A stretch of DNA of 64,000 nucleotides from positions 119,821 through 183,820 of the forward strand of contig JADFIG010000005.1 of NCBI GenBank assembly GCA_022566735.1. Reading direction: 5' to 3'. The notes beneath the pieces are model-generated. The model saw only the letters and a program-made list of their open reading frames with translations. It made no database searches and was not told the origin of the DNA. This document shows, piece by piece, positions 30,437-39,568 of this stretch; positions within the stretch are counted from its first letter, which is position 1, and each line of letters begins with the position of its first letter. Both the position numbers and the translations under genes were made by a program. Source of the stretch: Pseudomonadota bacterium (lineage in GTDB: Bacteria; Pseudomonadota; Gammaproteobacteria; Burkholderiales; Burkholderiaceae_C).

Positions 30437-31513
30437 ATGAAAAAGACTGTGCTGGCCCTGGCCGCCATCGCCGCCTCCTCTGCCGCTTTCGCTCAATCGT
30501 CGGTGACCCTGTACGGCGTGGTCGATGCTTCTTTCGAAAGCATCAAGTCTGACAAGACCTACACCCGCGTGTCCTCTGACAACCTGGCCACCAGCCGCAT
30601 CGGCTTCAAGGGCACGGAAGATCTGGGCGGCGGTCTGAAGGCCAACTTCCGACTGGAGTCGAACGTCAAGGTTGACACCGGCGCCAACGGCAACAGCCGT
30701 TTCTTCGACCGCGCTGCCTGGGTGGGCGTGTCGTCTGCTGACGCTGGCGAACTGCGCATCGGCCGTCAAGACTCCCTGATCGGTGGTCTGGTTGATGCCA
30801 CCATCGGCGCTCTAGGCTACGATGAGTCGGTGACGGCCCAGACCCTGTCTGGCGTGGCTTACCGCCGTCTGGACAACGCTCTGACCTACAGCGCTCCCGC
30901 CTTCGTGCCGGGCCTGTCCCTGAGCGCCCAGTACAGCACCGCCGCCAATCCCTCCGGCGGCCCCGCCACCAACGCTGAAGCCAACGCTGGCTCCAAGCAA
31001 GGTCGCGCTTTCGGCTTCCTGGCCAACTACGTGCAAGGCCCGATCGGTGCTGGTCTGGCTTACATCAGCGCCAACGCTACCGCCGACGGCAAGACCGACC
31101 AAACCGGTCTGTATGTCTACGGTTCGTACGACTTCGGCTTGGCCAAGCTGACCGCCTACACCGAGCAAGACAAGCAAGACGGCGCCTTCGACAAGCGCAA
31201 GGTCTACGGTGCCAAGGTGGCCGTGCCTGTGGTCACCAACTTCGTTGTGACCGCTGGCTACGCTGCTGTGAAGGGCGCCAACGCCACTTCGTACAACTTC
31301 AACGCCGCCAACACCGCCAAGGACAGCGCCAAGGTTGCCACCCTGAAGGCTGCCTACTCGCTGTCGAAGCGCACCACCGTGTACGGCCTGTTCACCGAAG
31401 TGTGGAACGACGACAACGCTCGCCTGAAGGTCACCAACGACTCCGCCCTGGCTTCTCCTGCTCTGGGCAAGGGTTCGCGCGGCGTGGCCGTGGGCGTCAG
31501 CCACGCTTTCTGA
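30437..31513 (+). CDS. Gram-negative trimeric porin
   Basis: A 358-residue outer-membrane beta-barrel of the Burkholderia/Neisseria-type porin family: signal peptide cut after AAFA, then QSSVTLYGVVDASFES, the near-invariant GFKGTEDLGGGLKANFRLES block, FDRAAWVGV, ELRIGRQ, and a C-terminal phenylalanine (GVSHAF) required for BAM recognition. It passes small solutes. AT content is higher and codon choice (CTG, GCT) more biased than in neighbours, as in highly expressed genes. TTGGAG precedes the ATG by 7 bases. A strong terminator follows at 31555-31579. Confidence 0.95.
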   Translation: MKKTVLALAAIAASSAAFAQSSVTLYGVVDASFESIKSDKTYTRVSSDNLATSRIGFKGTEDLGGGLKANFRLESNVKVDTGANGNSRFFDRAAWVGVSSADAGELRIGRQDSLIGGLVDATIGALGYDESVTAQTLSGVAYRRLDNALTYSAPAFVPGLSLSAQYSTAANPSGGPATNAEANAGSKQGRAFGFLANYVQGPIGAGLAYISANATADGKTDQTGLYVYGSYDFGLAKLTAYTEQDKQDGAFDKRKVYGAKVAVPVVTNFVVTAGYAAVKGANATSYNFNAANTAKDSAKVATLKAAYSLSKRTTVYGLFTEVWNDDNARLKVTNDSALASPALGKGSRGVAVGVSHAF

Positions 31514-31554
31514 TCCAGGCTTGTCCTGATCTGATCGCACACGCTGATCACACC

Positions 31555-31579
31555 AAAAAGGGGCTTCGGCCCCTTTTTT
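31555..31579 (+). terminator. rho-independent terminator of porin 1
   Basis: GGGGC, tetraloop TTCG, GCCCC, then TTTTTT; preceded by five A. Textbook structure. Confidence 0.93.
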
Positions 31580-31815
31580 CATGCCTGTTGCGCGCGCGTT
31601 GACAGGTGATGGTGGGGCCTTGGGGCCCGCTTTTTCTTTGTCGCGTCGTGCGCGTGATCGCGGAGCGAGGTAACAAGCTTGCACTGGGGCAGCAAACGGT
31701 GCTTTTTCCGTCGCCTCCACACAACAACCTAGCGCAAACCTGAGATCGGGCGGTTGCAGCAGCCAGCAACAATTCGACACGCCCCCAGATCAGGGGGGGT
31801 TTTCAGGAGATACCT
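31580..31815 (+). promoter_or_regulatory. intergenic leader region of porin 2
   Basis: The porin 1 stop to porin 2 start distance is 302 bases; this is the part after the terminator. Just before the ribosome site is CCCCC-AGATCA-GGGGG followed by GG and TTTT (31782-31803), a terminator-like hairpin, then CAGGAG at 31805-31810. No convincing promoter hexamers and no small gene were found. Confidence 0.45.
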
Positions 31816-33102
31816 ATGCAAAAGCGCGTTCTGACCAAGGCCATCGCTCTGGCCGTGGCCACCCTGGGCTCCGGTGCGGCATTCGCCCAATCCAGCCTGA
31901 CGATCTACGGCAACATCGACGTTGGCTTTGACCATGTCAAGCGCACCCAAGGTGACCCGGCTGGCGGTTCCCTGAGCACCAAGCTCAGCACCAACCGGGT
32001 TGGTCCCGATCTCAGCTCGCAGTCTTCGCTGGGCTTCCGGGGCACGGAAGACCTGGGCGACGGCATGAAGGCCGGCTTCGTCCTCGAAGGTCAAGTCGGT
32101 GCCGACAACGGCGCCTTGCTGCGTGACGGCCGCATGTTCGGTCGCCAGGCTTTCGCCAGCGTCACCACCCCCTACGGTGAAGTGCGCATCGGTCGCCAAT
32201 ACGCTCCGATCTTCTTCTCCAGCGCCCTGGTGACCAGCGAGCGTTTTGGCGCGACCGACCTGTACCTCGAAGGCGGTCTGACCAACAACATGAACATCCG
32301 TTGGGACAACACCATCACCTACTCGGCTCAGGTGGGCGCTTTCCGCGGCCAGCTGGGCTACTCGCCGCAAGCTGGCGTGGGTCCCATCACCAACGCCAAC
32401 CGTGGCGCCACCGCCAGTGCCGCCGCCGGCTCCATCCTGGGTGGCAACAACTCGGCAGCCTCCAACGAGAACTCCGCTGGCCGCGGCCGCAGCCTGGGTG
32501 CCTTCGGTGCCTACTCGGCTGACGCTCTGACCGTCACCCTGGGCTACAGCCAGACCAACATGGGCAATTCGTCCCTGAACTTGGGCACGGGCGTGGCCAC
32601 GAGCGCCACCACCGGCCTCGCAACCGCCACCTACCTGGGCGACATGGACAAGTACCGCGTCTGGAACCTGGGCGCCAAGTACGAGCTCAAGGAACTGGGC
32701 CTGCAGTTCAACGGTGCCTTCGGTCGTGCCACCTATGACTTCAACACCATCGGTGCTGCTGGTCTGGCTTTCGACCTGCCTTCGCGCCTGAACGTCAGCT
32801 CCCTGGTGCTGGGCACCCGCTACAACATCGGCTCCCTCGGCTTCCTGGCCCAGTGGTCTGAAACCAAGTTCCGTAACGGCCCCCGCAGCAAGGACAACGG
32901 CTACAGCCTGGGCATCGAGTACTCGCTGTCCAAGCGCACCACGCTGTACAGCCGCTACTACATGGTCAAGGACAAGGACGGCGGTCCTGACGTGCTGTTC
33001 GGCGCCTCCGGCGTGCGCGAAGTGCCTGTCGCCGCTGGCGCTGGCATCAGCCCCGATGGCAAGACCACGCTGATCGGCGTGGGCGTGCGCCACTCGTTCT
33101 GA
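31816..33102 (+). CDS. Gram-negative trimeric porin
   Basis: A 428-residue second porin, related to but clearly different from porin 1. Signal peptide ends GAAFA; mature start QSSLTIYGNIDVGFDHV; SSLGFRGTEDLGDGMKAGFVLEG; GEVRIGRQYAP; C-terminal GVGVRHSF with terminal Phe. A long Asn/Ala/Ser-rich insertion near 195-225 (ANRGATASAAAGSILGGNNS) probably forms a surface or eyelet loop. AGGAG precedes ATG 31816. Tandem porins with separate terminators suggest independent regulation. Confidence 0.95.
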   Translation: MQKRVLTKAIALAVATLGSGAAFAQSSLTIYGNIDVGFDHVKRTQGDPAGGSLSTKLSTNRVGPDLSSQSSLGFRGTEDLGDGMKAGFVLEGQVGADNGALLRDGRMFGRQAFASVTTPYGEVRIGRQYAPIFFSSALVTSERFGATDLYLEGGLTNNMNIRWDNTITYSAQVGAFRGQLGYSPQAGVGPITNANRGATASAAAGSILGGNNSAASNENSAGRGRSLGAFGAYSADALTVTLGYSQTNMGNSSLNLGTGVATSATTGLATATYLGDMDKYRVWNLGAKYELKELGLQFNGAFGRATYDFNTIGAAGLAFDLPSRLNVSSLVLGTRYNIGSLGFLAQWSETKFRNGPRSKDNGYSLGIEYSLSKRTTLYSRYYMVKDKDGGPDVLFGASGVREVPVAAGAGISPDGKTTLIGVGVRHSF

Positions 33103-33125
33103 TCTCCCTCAGACCAGAGTGCTCC

Positions 33126-33150
33126 AAAGCCGCCTTCGGGCGGCTTTTTT
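33126..33150 (+). terminator. rho-independent terminator of porin 2
   Basis: AAAGCCGCC, loop TTCG, GGCGGCTTTTTT. Confidence 0.93.
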
Positions 33151-33189
33151 CATGTCCGCGTGATCCGGGCGCCAGGCCGCGCGCCCATG

Positions 33190-33224
33190 AAAAAGCGGGC
33201 CGCACCTGCTGGAGGTGGGCCCGC
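33190..33224 (-). terminator. terminator of the lptM-lysA operon
   Basis: On the minus strand: GCGGGCCCACC, 7-base loop, GGTGCGGCCCGC (one bulged base), then TTTTT, starting about 20 bases after the lysA stop. Confidence 0.8.
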
Positions 33225-33244
33225 GGGGCTGAGGTGGCGGTGCT

Positions 33245-34513
33245 TCAGAGCAGACGTTCGAGCGCGAACAACTCCGCCACTCGCTCGCGCTCGCGCACGA
33301 CGTGGGCCCGACCCTGGTCCACCATGACCTCGGCGGCGCGGCCTCGGGTGTTGTAGTTGCTGGCCATGGTCATGCCGTAGGCACCGGCCGACAGCACGGC
33401 CAGCACGTCGCCAGCCTCCACGTTCAGGGCGCGGTCGCGGCCCAGCCAGTCGCCGGACTCGCACACCGGGCCCACGACATCCCACACCTGGGCTTCCTCG
33501 TGCGGGCGCTGCAGGGTGTTGACGATGCCCATCCAGGCCTCGTACAGCGCGGGGCGCATCAGGTCGTTCATGGCGGCGTCGACCACGCAGAAGTTCTTCT
33601 GCTCGCCTTCCTTGAGGAACAGCACTTCGGTCAACAGCACGCCGGCATTGCCCACCAGCGAGCGGCCGGGTTCGAACATGACCTGACGGTGGCCATGGCC
33701 GCGGGCATCGATGCGCGCCAGCAACTGGGCGATGAGCTCATCGGCCTTGGGCGGCGTCTCGTCGGTGTAGGTGATGCCCAGCCCGCCGCCCAGGTCCAGG
33801 TGGTGGATGCGGATGCCCTTGGCTTCGATGGCCTCGACGAGGTCGAGCACGCGGTCGAGCGCGTCCAGGTAGGGGCTCACGTCGGTGATCTGCGAGCCGA
33901 TGTGGCAGTCGATGCCCACCACCTCGATGCCCGGCAGGCTGGCTGCGCGCTGGTAGGTGACGAGCGCATGGTCGTGGGCCACGCCGAACTTGTTGCCCTT
34001 GAGGCCTGTGGAGATGTAGGGGTGGGTGCCGGCGTCCACATCGGGGTTGACGCGCAGGCTGACGCGGGCGGTCAGGCCCAGGCCGTGCGCCACCTGGGAG
34101 AGCACTTCCAGCTCGGCCGTGCTCTCCACGTTGAAGCACTTCACGCCGGCGTTCAGGGCCTCGGCCATTTCGGCGCGGGTTTTGCCCACACCGGAGAACA
34201 CCACCTTGGCTGCGTCGCCTCCGGCGGCCAGCACGCGCGCCAGCTCGCCACTGGAGACGATGTCGAAGCCGCAGCCGGCCTGCGCGAAGGTCTGCAGCAC
34301 GGCCAGGTTGGAGTTGGCCTTGACGGCGTAGCAGATCAGGTGGTCACGCCCCTGCAGGGCCTGCTGGTAGGGTTGCAGCGCGGCCAGCATGGCGCGGCGC
34401 GAATAAACGTAGAGCGGGCTGCCATGATCGCGCACCAGCTCGCGCAGGTTCACGCCGTCGAGGCAGAGGTCAGGGCCTTGCCAGGCCAGGAAGGGGGCGC
34501 CGGGGAGGGTCAT
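33245..34513 (-). CDS. lysA: diaminopimelate decarboxylase
   Basis: Last step of lysine synthesis (meso-DAP to lysine). The 422-residue PLP enzyme (alanine racemase fold) has the PLP lysine in YAVKANSN near 66, HIGSQITDVSPY near 205, LDLGGGLGITY near 245, EPGRSLVGNAGVL near 290 and the cross-dimer cysteine motif GPVCESGDW near 358. ATG 34513 overlaps the lptM stop by 4 bases (ATGA), the classic lptM-lysA arrangement. Confidence 0.96.
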   Translation of the reverse strand: MTLPGAPFLAWQGPDLCLDGVNLRELVRDHGSPLYVYSRRAMLAALQPYQQALQGRDHLICYAVKANSNLAVLQTFAQAGCGFDIVSSGELARVLAAGGDAAKVVFSGVGKTRAEMAEALNAGVKCFNVESTAELEVLSQVAHGLGLTARVSLRVNPDVDAGTHPYISTGLKGNKFGVAHDHALVTYQRAASLPGIEVVGIDCHIGSQITDVSPYLDALDRVLDLVEAIEAKGIRIHHLDLGGGLGITYTDETPPKADELIAQLLARIDARGHGHRQVMFEPGRSLVGNAGVLLTEVLFLKEGEQKNFCVVDAAMNDLMRPALYEAWMGIVNTLQRPHEEAQVWDVVGPVCESGDWLGRDRALNVEAGDVLAVLSAGAYGMTMASNYNTRGRAAEVMVDQGRAHVVRERERVAELFALERLL

Positions 34514-34755
34514 CGTGCAGGGCTGTTCGGGGTGGACGGGGCGGAGGCTGCGGCGCCGTTCGACGAAGCAGCCGCCGGTGCGCTGGCAGGGGTGACGGCA
34601 GGGGTGGCGGCAGATGCGGCGGAGGCTGCGACAGGCAAATAAAGCGGGCCCTTGAGGCCGCAGGCACCCAGCCCCAGCGCGGCGCACAGGGTCACCAGCA
34701 GGGCGCGGCACAGGCGGTTTGCACAGGTGCCTAGAATTTGAGGATTGCGAATCAT
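34510..34755 (-). CDS. lptM: LPS translocon maturation lipoprotein LptM (YifL family)
   Basis: An 81-residue small lipoprotein: signal sequence ending in LGACGLKGPLYLP, the conserved LptM core in which the acylated Cys is followed by G-x-K-G-P-L-Y-x-P, then a low-complexity Ala/Pro/Ser tail. In E. coli LptM helps LptD fold with LptE. It lies between cyaY (divergent) and lysA (ATGA overlap), as in many proteobacteria. Start ATG 34755; a GTG two codons earlier is possible. Confidence 0.9.
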   Translation of the reverse strand: MIRNPQILGTCANRLCRALLVTLCAALGLGACGLKGPLYLPVAASAASAATPAVTPASAPAAASSNGAAASAPSTPNSPAR

Positions 34756-34778
34756 GCCCACATTCTAAGGAAGCTGCC

Positions 34779-35153
34779 ATGTCCACCCCTGACACCCCCT
34801 CCGCACCCTCGTTCGCCGTGGCCACTCTGAGCGACGCGCAGTACCACGAGGCCGTGCAAGCTGCGCTGGCGCGCATCGAGCGCACCATCGATGGCTGGCT
34901 GGAGGGCGATGTCATCGACATCGACGCGGCCCGCACCGGCGGCATGCTCACGCTGAGCCTGCCGGACCGCAGCCAGCTCATCGTCAATGCCCAGCCGCCG
35001 CTGCAGGAGCTGTGGCTGGCAGCGCGCCGTGGCGGCTTCCACTTCAAGATGGACGCGGGCGGTGCCTGGCGCGACACCCGCACGGCCCAGGAGTTTTTCG
35101 AGCTGCTGTCGGCCTGCGCCAGCGAGCAGGGGCGGGTGACGCTGCGTTTCTGA
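34779..35153 (+). CDS. cyaY: iron donor protein CyaY (bacterial frataxin)
   Basis: A 124-residue frataxin homolog that regulates iron delivery or sulfur transfer at the IscS/IscU complex. Fold markers: LSDAQYHEAVQAALARIERTID helix near 16-37, the acidic VIDIDAAR ridge, LIVNAQPPLQELWLAARRGGFHF and the C-terminal TRTAQEFFELLSACAS. Starts 24 bases from the divergent lptM start. It ends 15 bases before the convergent mrcA stop. Confidence 0.94.
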   Translation: MSTPDTPSAPSFAVATLSDAQYHEAVQAALARIERTIDGWLEGDVIDIDAARTGGMLTLSLPDRSQLIVNAQPPLQELWLAARRGGFHFKMDAGGAWRDTRTAQEFFELLSACASEQGRVTLRF

Positions 35154-35168
35154 GCGTCCCGCCGATCC

Positions 35169-37568
35169 TCATTCGCTCTTGCCGCCGAACAGGTCGAGGA
35201 TGCCCTTTTTCTCGTCGGGGCTGGTGGGCGCGGGCGTGCCATGGCGGCCGTCTTCGCCGTCGGGGCTGAGTTCCCGCACGCCCGAGCCCGGCGTGTATTC
35301 CTCGTAGAACCACTCGCCCCCGATGTTGACCACGCCCTCGGGCACGGGCGGCTCTTCCACCGGCACGCCCTTGAGCGCGGTGCCCATGAAGTCGATCCAC
35401 ACCGGCAGGGCCAGGCCGCCGCCGGTTTCGCGGTCGCCCAGTTTGCGCGGCTGGTCGTGGCCGATCCACACCACCGCCACGTTGCGCGTGGTGTAGCCGG
35501 CGAACCAGGCGTCCATCGAATCGTTGGTGGTGCCGGTCTTGCCATACAGGTCGGGGCGCTTGAGCGTGGCTTGCGCGCGCGCCGCGGTGCCCGAGCGCGT
35601 CACTTCCTGCAGCAGGCTGCTCATGATGAAGGCGTTGCGTGCATCGATGGTGCGCATGCTTTCGTCGAGGACGGTCGGGCGGTACTGGGCCAGCGGGAGC
35701 CCCCGGCTGTCCGTGACCCGGGTGACCAGCAAGGGGTTGATGCGGTAGCCGCCGTTGGCGAAGACGGCGAAGGCATCGGCCATCTGCAGCGGGGTGACCG
35801 AGCCTGCGCCCAGGGCCATCGTCAGGTAGGCGGGGTGCTTGTCCGCATCGAAACCGAAACGCGTGACCCAGTCCTGGGCGTACTTGGCTCCGACCGAGCG
35901 CAGCACGCGGATGGAGATCATGTTCTTGGACTTGGCCAAGCCGCGGCGCAGCGTCATCGGGCCTTCGAACTTGCCGTCGTAGTTCTTGGGCTCCCAGGCC
36001 TGGCCGCCCGTGGTGCCGGCGTCGAAGAACAGGGGCGCGTCGTTCACCATGGTCGCGGGCGTGAAGCCTTTTTCCAGGGCTGACGAGTAGATGAAGGGCT
36101 TGAAGCTCGAGCCGGGCTGGCGCCAGGCTTGTGTGACGTGGTTGAACTTGTTGCGGTTGAAGTCGAAGCCGCCGACCATGGCCCGGATCAGACCGGTGCG
36201 CGGGTCCAGCGACACGAACGCGCCCTGCACCTCGGGGATCTGCACCACCGCCCAGTTGCCCTTGCTGTCCTTGACCATGCGCACGATGGCGCCGCGGCGG
36301 ATCTGCTGCTTGGGGTTGGCCTTGTCGCTGAGCGCATTGCCGACCGCGCGCAAGCCTTCGGCGCCGATGTCGATCTGCTCGCCGGATTGCAGCACGGCCT
36401 GGATGCGCTTGGGCTCCGCCCCCACAACCACGGCGGCACGCATGTCGTCGCTGTCCGGGTGCTCTTCCAGGGCCTCGGCGATGCGCACGTCCACCAGCTT
36501 GGGGTCGGCGGGCAGGTCGATGTAGCCCTCGGGGCCGCGCCAGGCCTGGCGGCGGTCGAAGTCCAGCAGGCCCTTGCGCAGCGCCCGGTAGGCGGCTTCC
36601 TGCTCGACCAGGTTGATCGAAGTGTAGACGTTCAGGCCTCGGCTGTAGGCCTCCGGTCCGTATTGGTCCTGCATCAGCAGGCGGGCGGCCTCGGCGGCGT
36701 ACTCGGCGTGCAGGGGGATGGGGGCCTTGGCGCGGTAGCGCAGTTCTGCCGCCTTGGCTTCGTCGCGCTGTTCGGCGGTGATGAAGCCGTTGTCGAACAT
36801 GCGGTCGATGATGTATTGCTGGCGCAGGCGCGCGCGCGGCGGGTTGCGCACCGGGTTGTAGGCCGAGGGCGCCTTGGGCAGGCCGGCCAGCATGGCGGCC
36901 TCGGCCACGGTGATGTCCTTGAGGGGCTTGCCGAAATAGGTCTCGCTGGCCGCGGCAAAGCCGTAGGCACGTTGCCCCAGGTAGATCTGGTTCATGTAGA
37001 GCTCCAGGATCTGATCCTTGCTCAACAGGCTTTCGATCTTCAACGCCAGCAGGATCTCGTAGATCTTGCGCGTCAGCGTTTTTTCGGTGGGCAGGTAGAA
37101 ATTGCGCGCCACCTGCATGGTGATGGTCGAGGCTCCCTGGCTGCCGGCCTCGCCGAAGTTGGCCAGGCCGGCACGCAGCACGCCCAGGAAGTCCACGCCG
37201 CCGTGGCGGTAAAAACGCGCGTCCTCGATGGCGAGCACCGCGTCACGCATGACCTTGGGAATGTCCTTGATGGGCAGGAAATGCCGTTTTTCCTCGCCGA
37301 ATTCGCCAATCAGCACCTGGTCGGCCGAAAACACCCGCAACGGCATCTTGGGGCGGTAGTCGGTCAGGCCCTTGACGTCGGGCAGGTTGGGGTAGGCCAC
37401 GGCCAGGCCCACGCAGACGAGCAGCACCCCGCTGAGCAGGCCGGCCAGCCCCAAGCCAGCAAGGACCAGCGGGGCCTTGACGAACCATTGACGCCACCAG
37501 GGCTTGCGGCCGCCGGATGCGCGGCTGGAGGAGGTCGGGGAGGAGCCGGAGGTGTCGGATTCGCTCAT
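35169..37568 (-). CDS. mrcA: penicillin-binding protein 1A (bifunctional)
   Basis: A 799-residue class A PBP: cytoplasmic Ser-rich start, one membrane helix (~38-60), transglycosylase domain (EDARFYRHGGVDFLG near 115, catalytic Glu; GASTITMQVARNF near 145), OB-like linker, and transpeptidase domain with the serine in GSSFKPF near 480, SKN near 552 and KTGTTN near 680. It polymerises and crosslinks peptidoglycan. The gene is divergent from pilM, as in Pseudomonas and E. coli (ponA/mrcA next to pil/hof genes). Confidence 0.96.
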   Translation of the reverse strand: MSESDTSGSSPTSSSRASGGRKPWWRQWFVKAPLVLAGLGLAGLLSGVLLVCVGLAVAYPNLPDVKGLTDYRPKMPLRVFSADQVLIGEFGEEKRHFLPIKDIPKVMRDAVLAIEDARFYRHGGVDFLGVLRAGLANFGEAGSQGASTITMQVARNFYLPTEKTLTRKIYEILLALKIESLLSKDQILELYMNQIYLGQRAYGFAAASETYFGKPLKDITVAEAAMLAGLPKAPSAYNPVRNPPRARLRQQYIIDRMFDNGFITAEQRDEAKAAELRYRAKAPIPLHAEYAAEAARLLMQDQYGPEAYSRGLNVYTSINLVEQEAAYRALRKGLLDFDRRQAWRGPEGYIDLPADPKLVDVRIAEALEEHPDSDDMRAAVVVGAEPKRIQAVLQSGEQIDIGAEGLRAVGNALSDKANPKQQIRRGAIVRMVKDSKGNWAVVQIPEVQGAFVSLDPRTGLIRAMVGGFDFNRNKFNHVTQAWRQPGSSFKPFIYSSALEKGFTPATMVNDAPLFFDAGTTGGQAWEPKNYDGKFEGPMTLRRGLAKSKNMISIRVLRSVGAKYAQDWVTRFGFDADKHPAYLTMALGAGSVTPLQMADAFAVFANGGYRINPLLVTRVTDSRGLPLAQYRPTVLDESMRTIDARNAFIMSSLLQEVTRSGTAARAQATLKRPDLYGKTGTTNDSMDAWFAGYTTRNVAVVWIGHDQPRKLGDRETGGGLALPVWIDFMGTALKGVPVEEPPVPEGVVNIGGEWFYEEYTPGSGVRELSPDGEDGRHGTPAPTSPDEKKGILDLFGGKSE

Positions 37569-37594
37569 GAGGTGATGCTCGCAGACGTGCCGGG

Positions 37595-37600
37595 ATTATA
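37595..37600 (-). promoter_or_regulatory. possible mrcA -10 element
   Basis: TATAAT on the minus strand, 27 bases before the mrcA ATG. The -35 region is weak, so activity is uncertain. The rest of the 242-base divergent spacer (to 37,810) presumably holds the pilM promoter, but no clear pair of hexamers was found. Confidence 0.45.
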
Positions 37601-37810
37601 GAAACCCCGGCATGGCCGCCCCGGCCGCTGCCACTGTTGTTTGGAAAACTCTTGCAAACCGTTGAATTTGAAACTTCCTGTAAGGCGTGTGCATACCGCA
37701 ACGAGTCGGGGATTTCTCTCGCTTTACGTCCGTTCGCTGGCAAAACCTTGCTGATACGATTCAAGTGGTTTATTAACTTTCCTGCGCCAAGTCGGCGCAC
37801 GGGGGACGGT

Positions 37811-38890
37811 GTGAGCTTTCTAGACACGCTCTTGGGACGCAAGCACGCGCAAATGATCGGGCTGGACATCAGTTCATCAAGCGTGAAGCTGGTCGAGTTG
37901 AGTCAGACAAACACAGGCGAATATGTCCTGGAACGATTCGCGTCCGAACCTTTCGAGAAGGGCTGGATTGCCGATGGCCAGATCGAGAAATTCGACGAGG
38001 TGGCCGAAGCCGTTCGCAAGGTGGTGACCAAGAGCGGCAGCCGCACCAAGCAGGTGGCCATGGCCATGCCGCAGTCGGCCGTCATCACCAAGAAGATCAT
38101 GCTGCCGGCAGGCCTGCGCGAAGAAGAGATGGAGTTGCAGGTCGAAGCCGAGGCCAACCAGTACATCCCCTTCTCGCTCGATGAGGTGAGCCTGGATTTC
38201 TGCGTGATCGGCCCCAGCACCACCTCCGCCGGTGACGTCGAGGTGCTGATCGCTGCATCCCGCAAGGACCGCGTGCAGGACCGCCAGGGCCTGGCCGAAG
38301 CTGCGGGCCTCAAGCCGGCCATCCTGGACATCGAATCCCACGCATCCCGCCTGGCCATGCAGCGACTGATCGCCGCCTTGCCCGGCGAAGGCAAGGACGC
38401 GCTGGTGGCCCTGTTCGAGATCGGTGCTGAAAACACCAGCCTCAAGGTGCTGCGCGACAGCGAGTTGCTGTACGACCGCGACCAGGCTTTCGGTGGTGCC
38501 CAGCTGACCCAGCTGATTTCCCGCCAGTACGGCTTCTCCTTCGAGGAGGCCGAGGCCAAGAAGCTGTCGGGCGACCTGCCCGAGGACTTCCACTCCGCCA
38601 TCCTCAACCCCTTTGTGGACAGCCTGTCGCAGGAAATCGGGCGGGCGCTGCAGTACTTCTTCACCAGCACGCCGCACCACAAGGTGCACTACGTGATGCT
38701 GGCCGGGGGCACGGCGGCCTTGCCGGGCCTCAAGGACCGTGTCACCGAGCTCACCGGGTTCGCGTCCATGGTGGTCAATCCCTTCGATGGCATGAAGCTG
38801 GGCACCTCGGTGCGTGAAAGCAAGCTGCGCCGCGAAGCTCCCTCCTACCTGACGGCGTGTGGTCTGGCCATGCGGAGGTTCCTCGCATGA
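37811..38890 (+). CDS. pilM: type IV pilus assembly protein PilM
   Basis: A 359-residue actin-like ATPase on the cytoplasmic side of the pilus alignment complex; it binds the PilN N-terminus. Features: opening FLDTLLGRKHAQMIGLDISSSSVKLVEL with the phosphate-1 loop, VAMAMPQSAVITKKIMLP near 100, EAEANQYIPFSLDEV near 120, LAGGTAALPGL near 300. The start is GTG 37811, preceded by GGGGGAC; the frame is open for 58 more codons upstream but without homology. ATGA overlap with pilN. Confidence 0.95.
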   Translation: MSFLDTLLGRKHAQMIGLDISSSSVKLVELSQTNTGEYVLERFASEPFEKGWIADGQIEKFDEVAEAVRKVVTKSGSRTKQVAMAMPQSAVITKKIMLPAGLREEEMELQVEAEANQYIPFSLDEVSLDFCVIGPSTTSAGDVEVLIAASRKDRVQDRQGLAEAAGLKPAILDIESHASRLAMQRLIAALPGEGKDALVALFEIGAENTSLKVLRDSELLYDRDQAFGGAQLTQLISRQYGFSFEEAEAKKLSGDLPEDFHSAILNPFVDSLSQEIGRALQYFFTSTPHHKVHYVMLAGGTAALPGLKDRVTELTGFASMVVNPFDGMKLGTSVRESKLRREAPSYLTACGLAMRRFLA

Positions 38891-39558
38891 TCCTGATCAA
38901 CCTCCTGCCTCACCGCGAGGAAAAACGCCGCCTGCGCAAGCAGGCCTTCTTTGCCGGGCTGGGCCTGTCGGTGGTGATCGGTGGCCTGGTGGTCGCCGGT
39001 GGCTTCGCCGTCCAGCAGCAGATGATCGCCAACCAGCAGTCGCGCAACGACTACCTGGCCGCGGCCAACCGCAAGCTCGATGAAGAGATCAAGGACGTCT
39101 CCGCCCTCAAGGCCGAGATCGAATCGCTCAAGGCCCGCCAGCGTGCGGTGGAAGACCTGCAGACCAACCGCAACATGCCGGTCTACCTGCTCAACGAGCT
39201 GGTGGCCCAGACGCCCGAAGGCATCTACCTGAGCTCGATCCGCCAGGACGGCCGCACGGTGATGGTGACGGGCATGGCTCAGACCAACGAGCGCGTCTCG
39301 GAGTTCCTGCGCAACACCGGCAACCGCTCGACCTGGCTGGAGCGCCCCGAGCTGCTGGAAATCAAGGTGTCGGCGATGGCCCAGAAAGATGCGCGCAACC
39401 CCAAGCGCCTGTTCGAGTTCTCCATGCGCCTGACGCTCAAGCAGCCGCAGGATGTGGCAGCCGCGGCCGGTGGGGCATCGGCGCCCGCGGCCCCCAAGGC
39501 AACAGGGGCGGCGGCAGGCAAGGTCGGCGGCGCCCCCGTGGCGGCCCCGCAGTCCTGA
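38887..39558 (+). CDS. pilN: type IV pilus assembly protein PilN
   Basis: A 223-residue inner-membrane protein. The INLLPHREEKRR motif at residues 3-14 is the PilM-binding peptide, followed by one membrane helix (~20-42), a coiled coil (~50-95) and a periplasmic ferredoxin-like domain that pairs with PilO. The last ~35 residues are an Ala/Pro/Gly-rich tail. Overlaps pilM by 4 bases. Confidence 0.95.
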   Translation: MILINLLPHREEKRRLRKQAFFAGLGLSVVIGGLVVAGGFAVQQQMIANQQSRNDYLAAANRKLDEEIKDVSALKAEIESLKARQRAVEDLQTNRNMPVYLLNELVAQTPEGIYLSSIRQDGRTVMVTGMAQTNERVSEFLRNTGNRSTWLERPELLEIKVSAMAQKDARNPKRLFEFSMRLTLKQPQDVAAAAGGASAPAAPKATGAAAGKVGGAPVAAPQS

Positions 39559-39568
39559 GGAGCGCGTG

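Noticed and set aside
33245..34513. Frame fused upstream of lysA giving a 766-codon protein
   Set aside because: The upstream part is antisense to cyaY and lptM-overlapping; family homology begins at ATG 34513.
37738..37752. Sigma-54-like site before pilM (TGGCA...TTGCT)
   Set aside because: The GG-to-GC spacing is one base shorter than the strict -24/-12 spacing.
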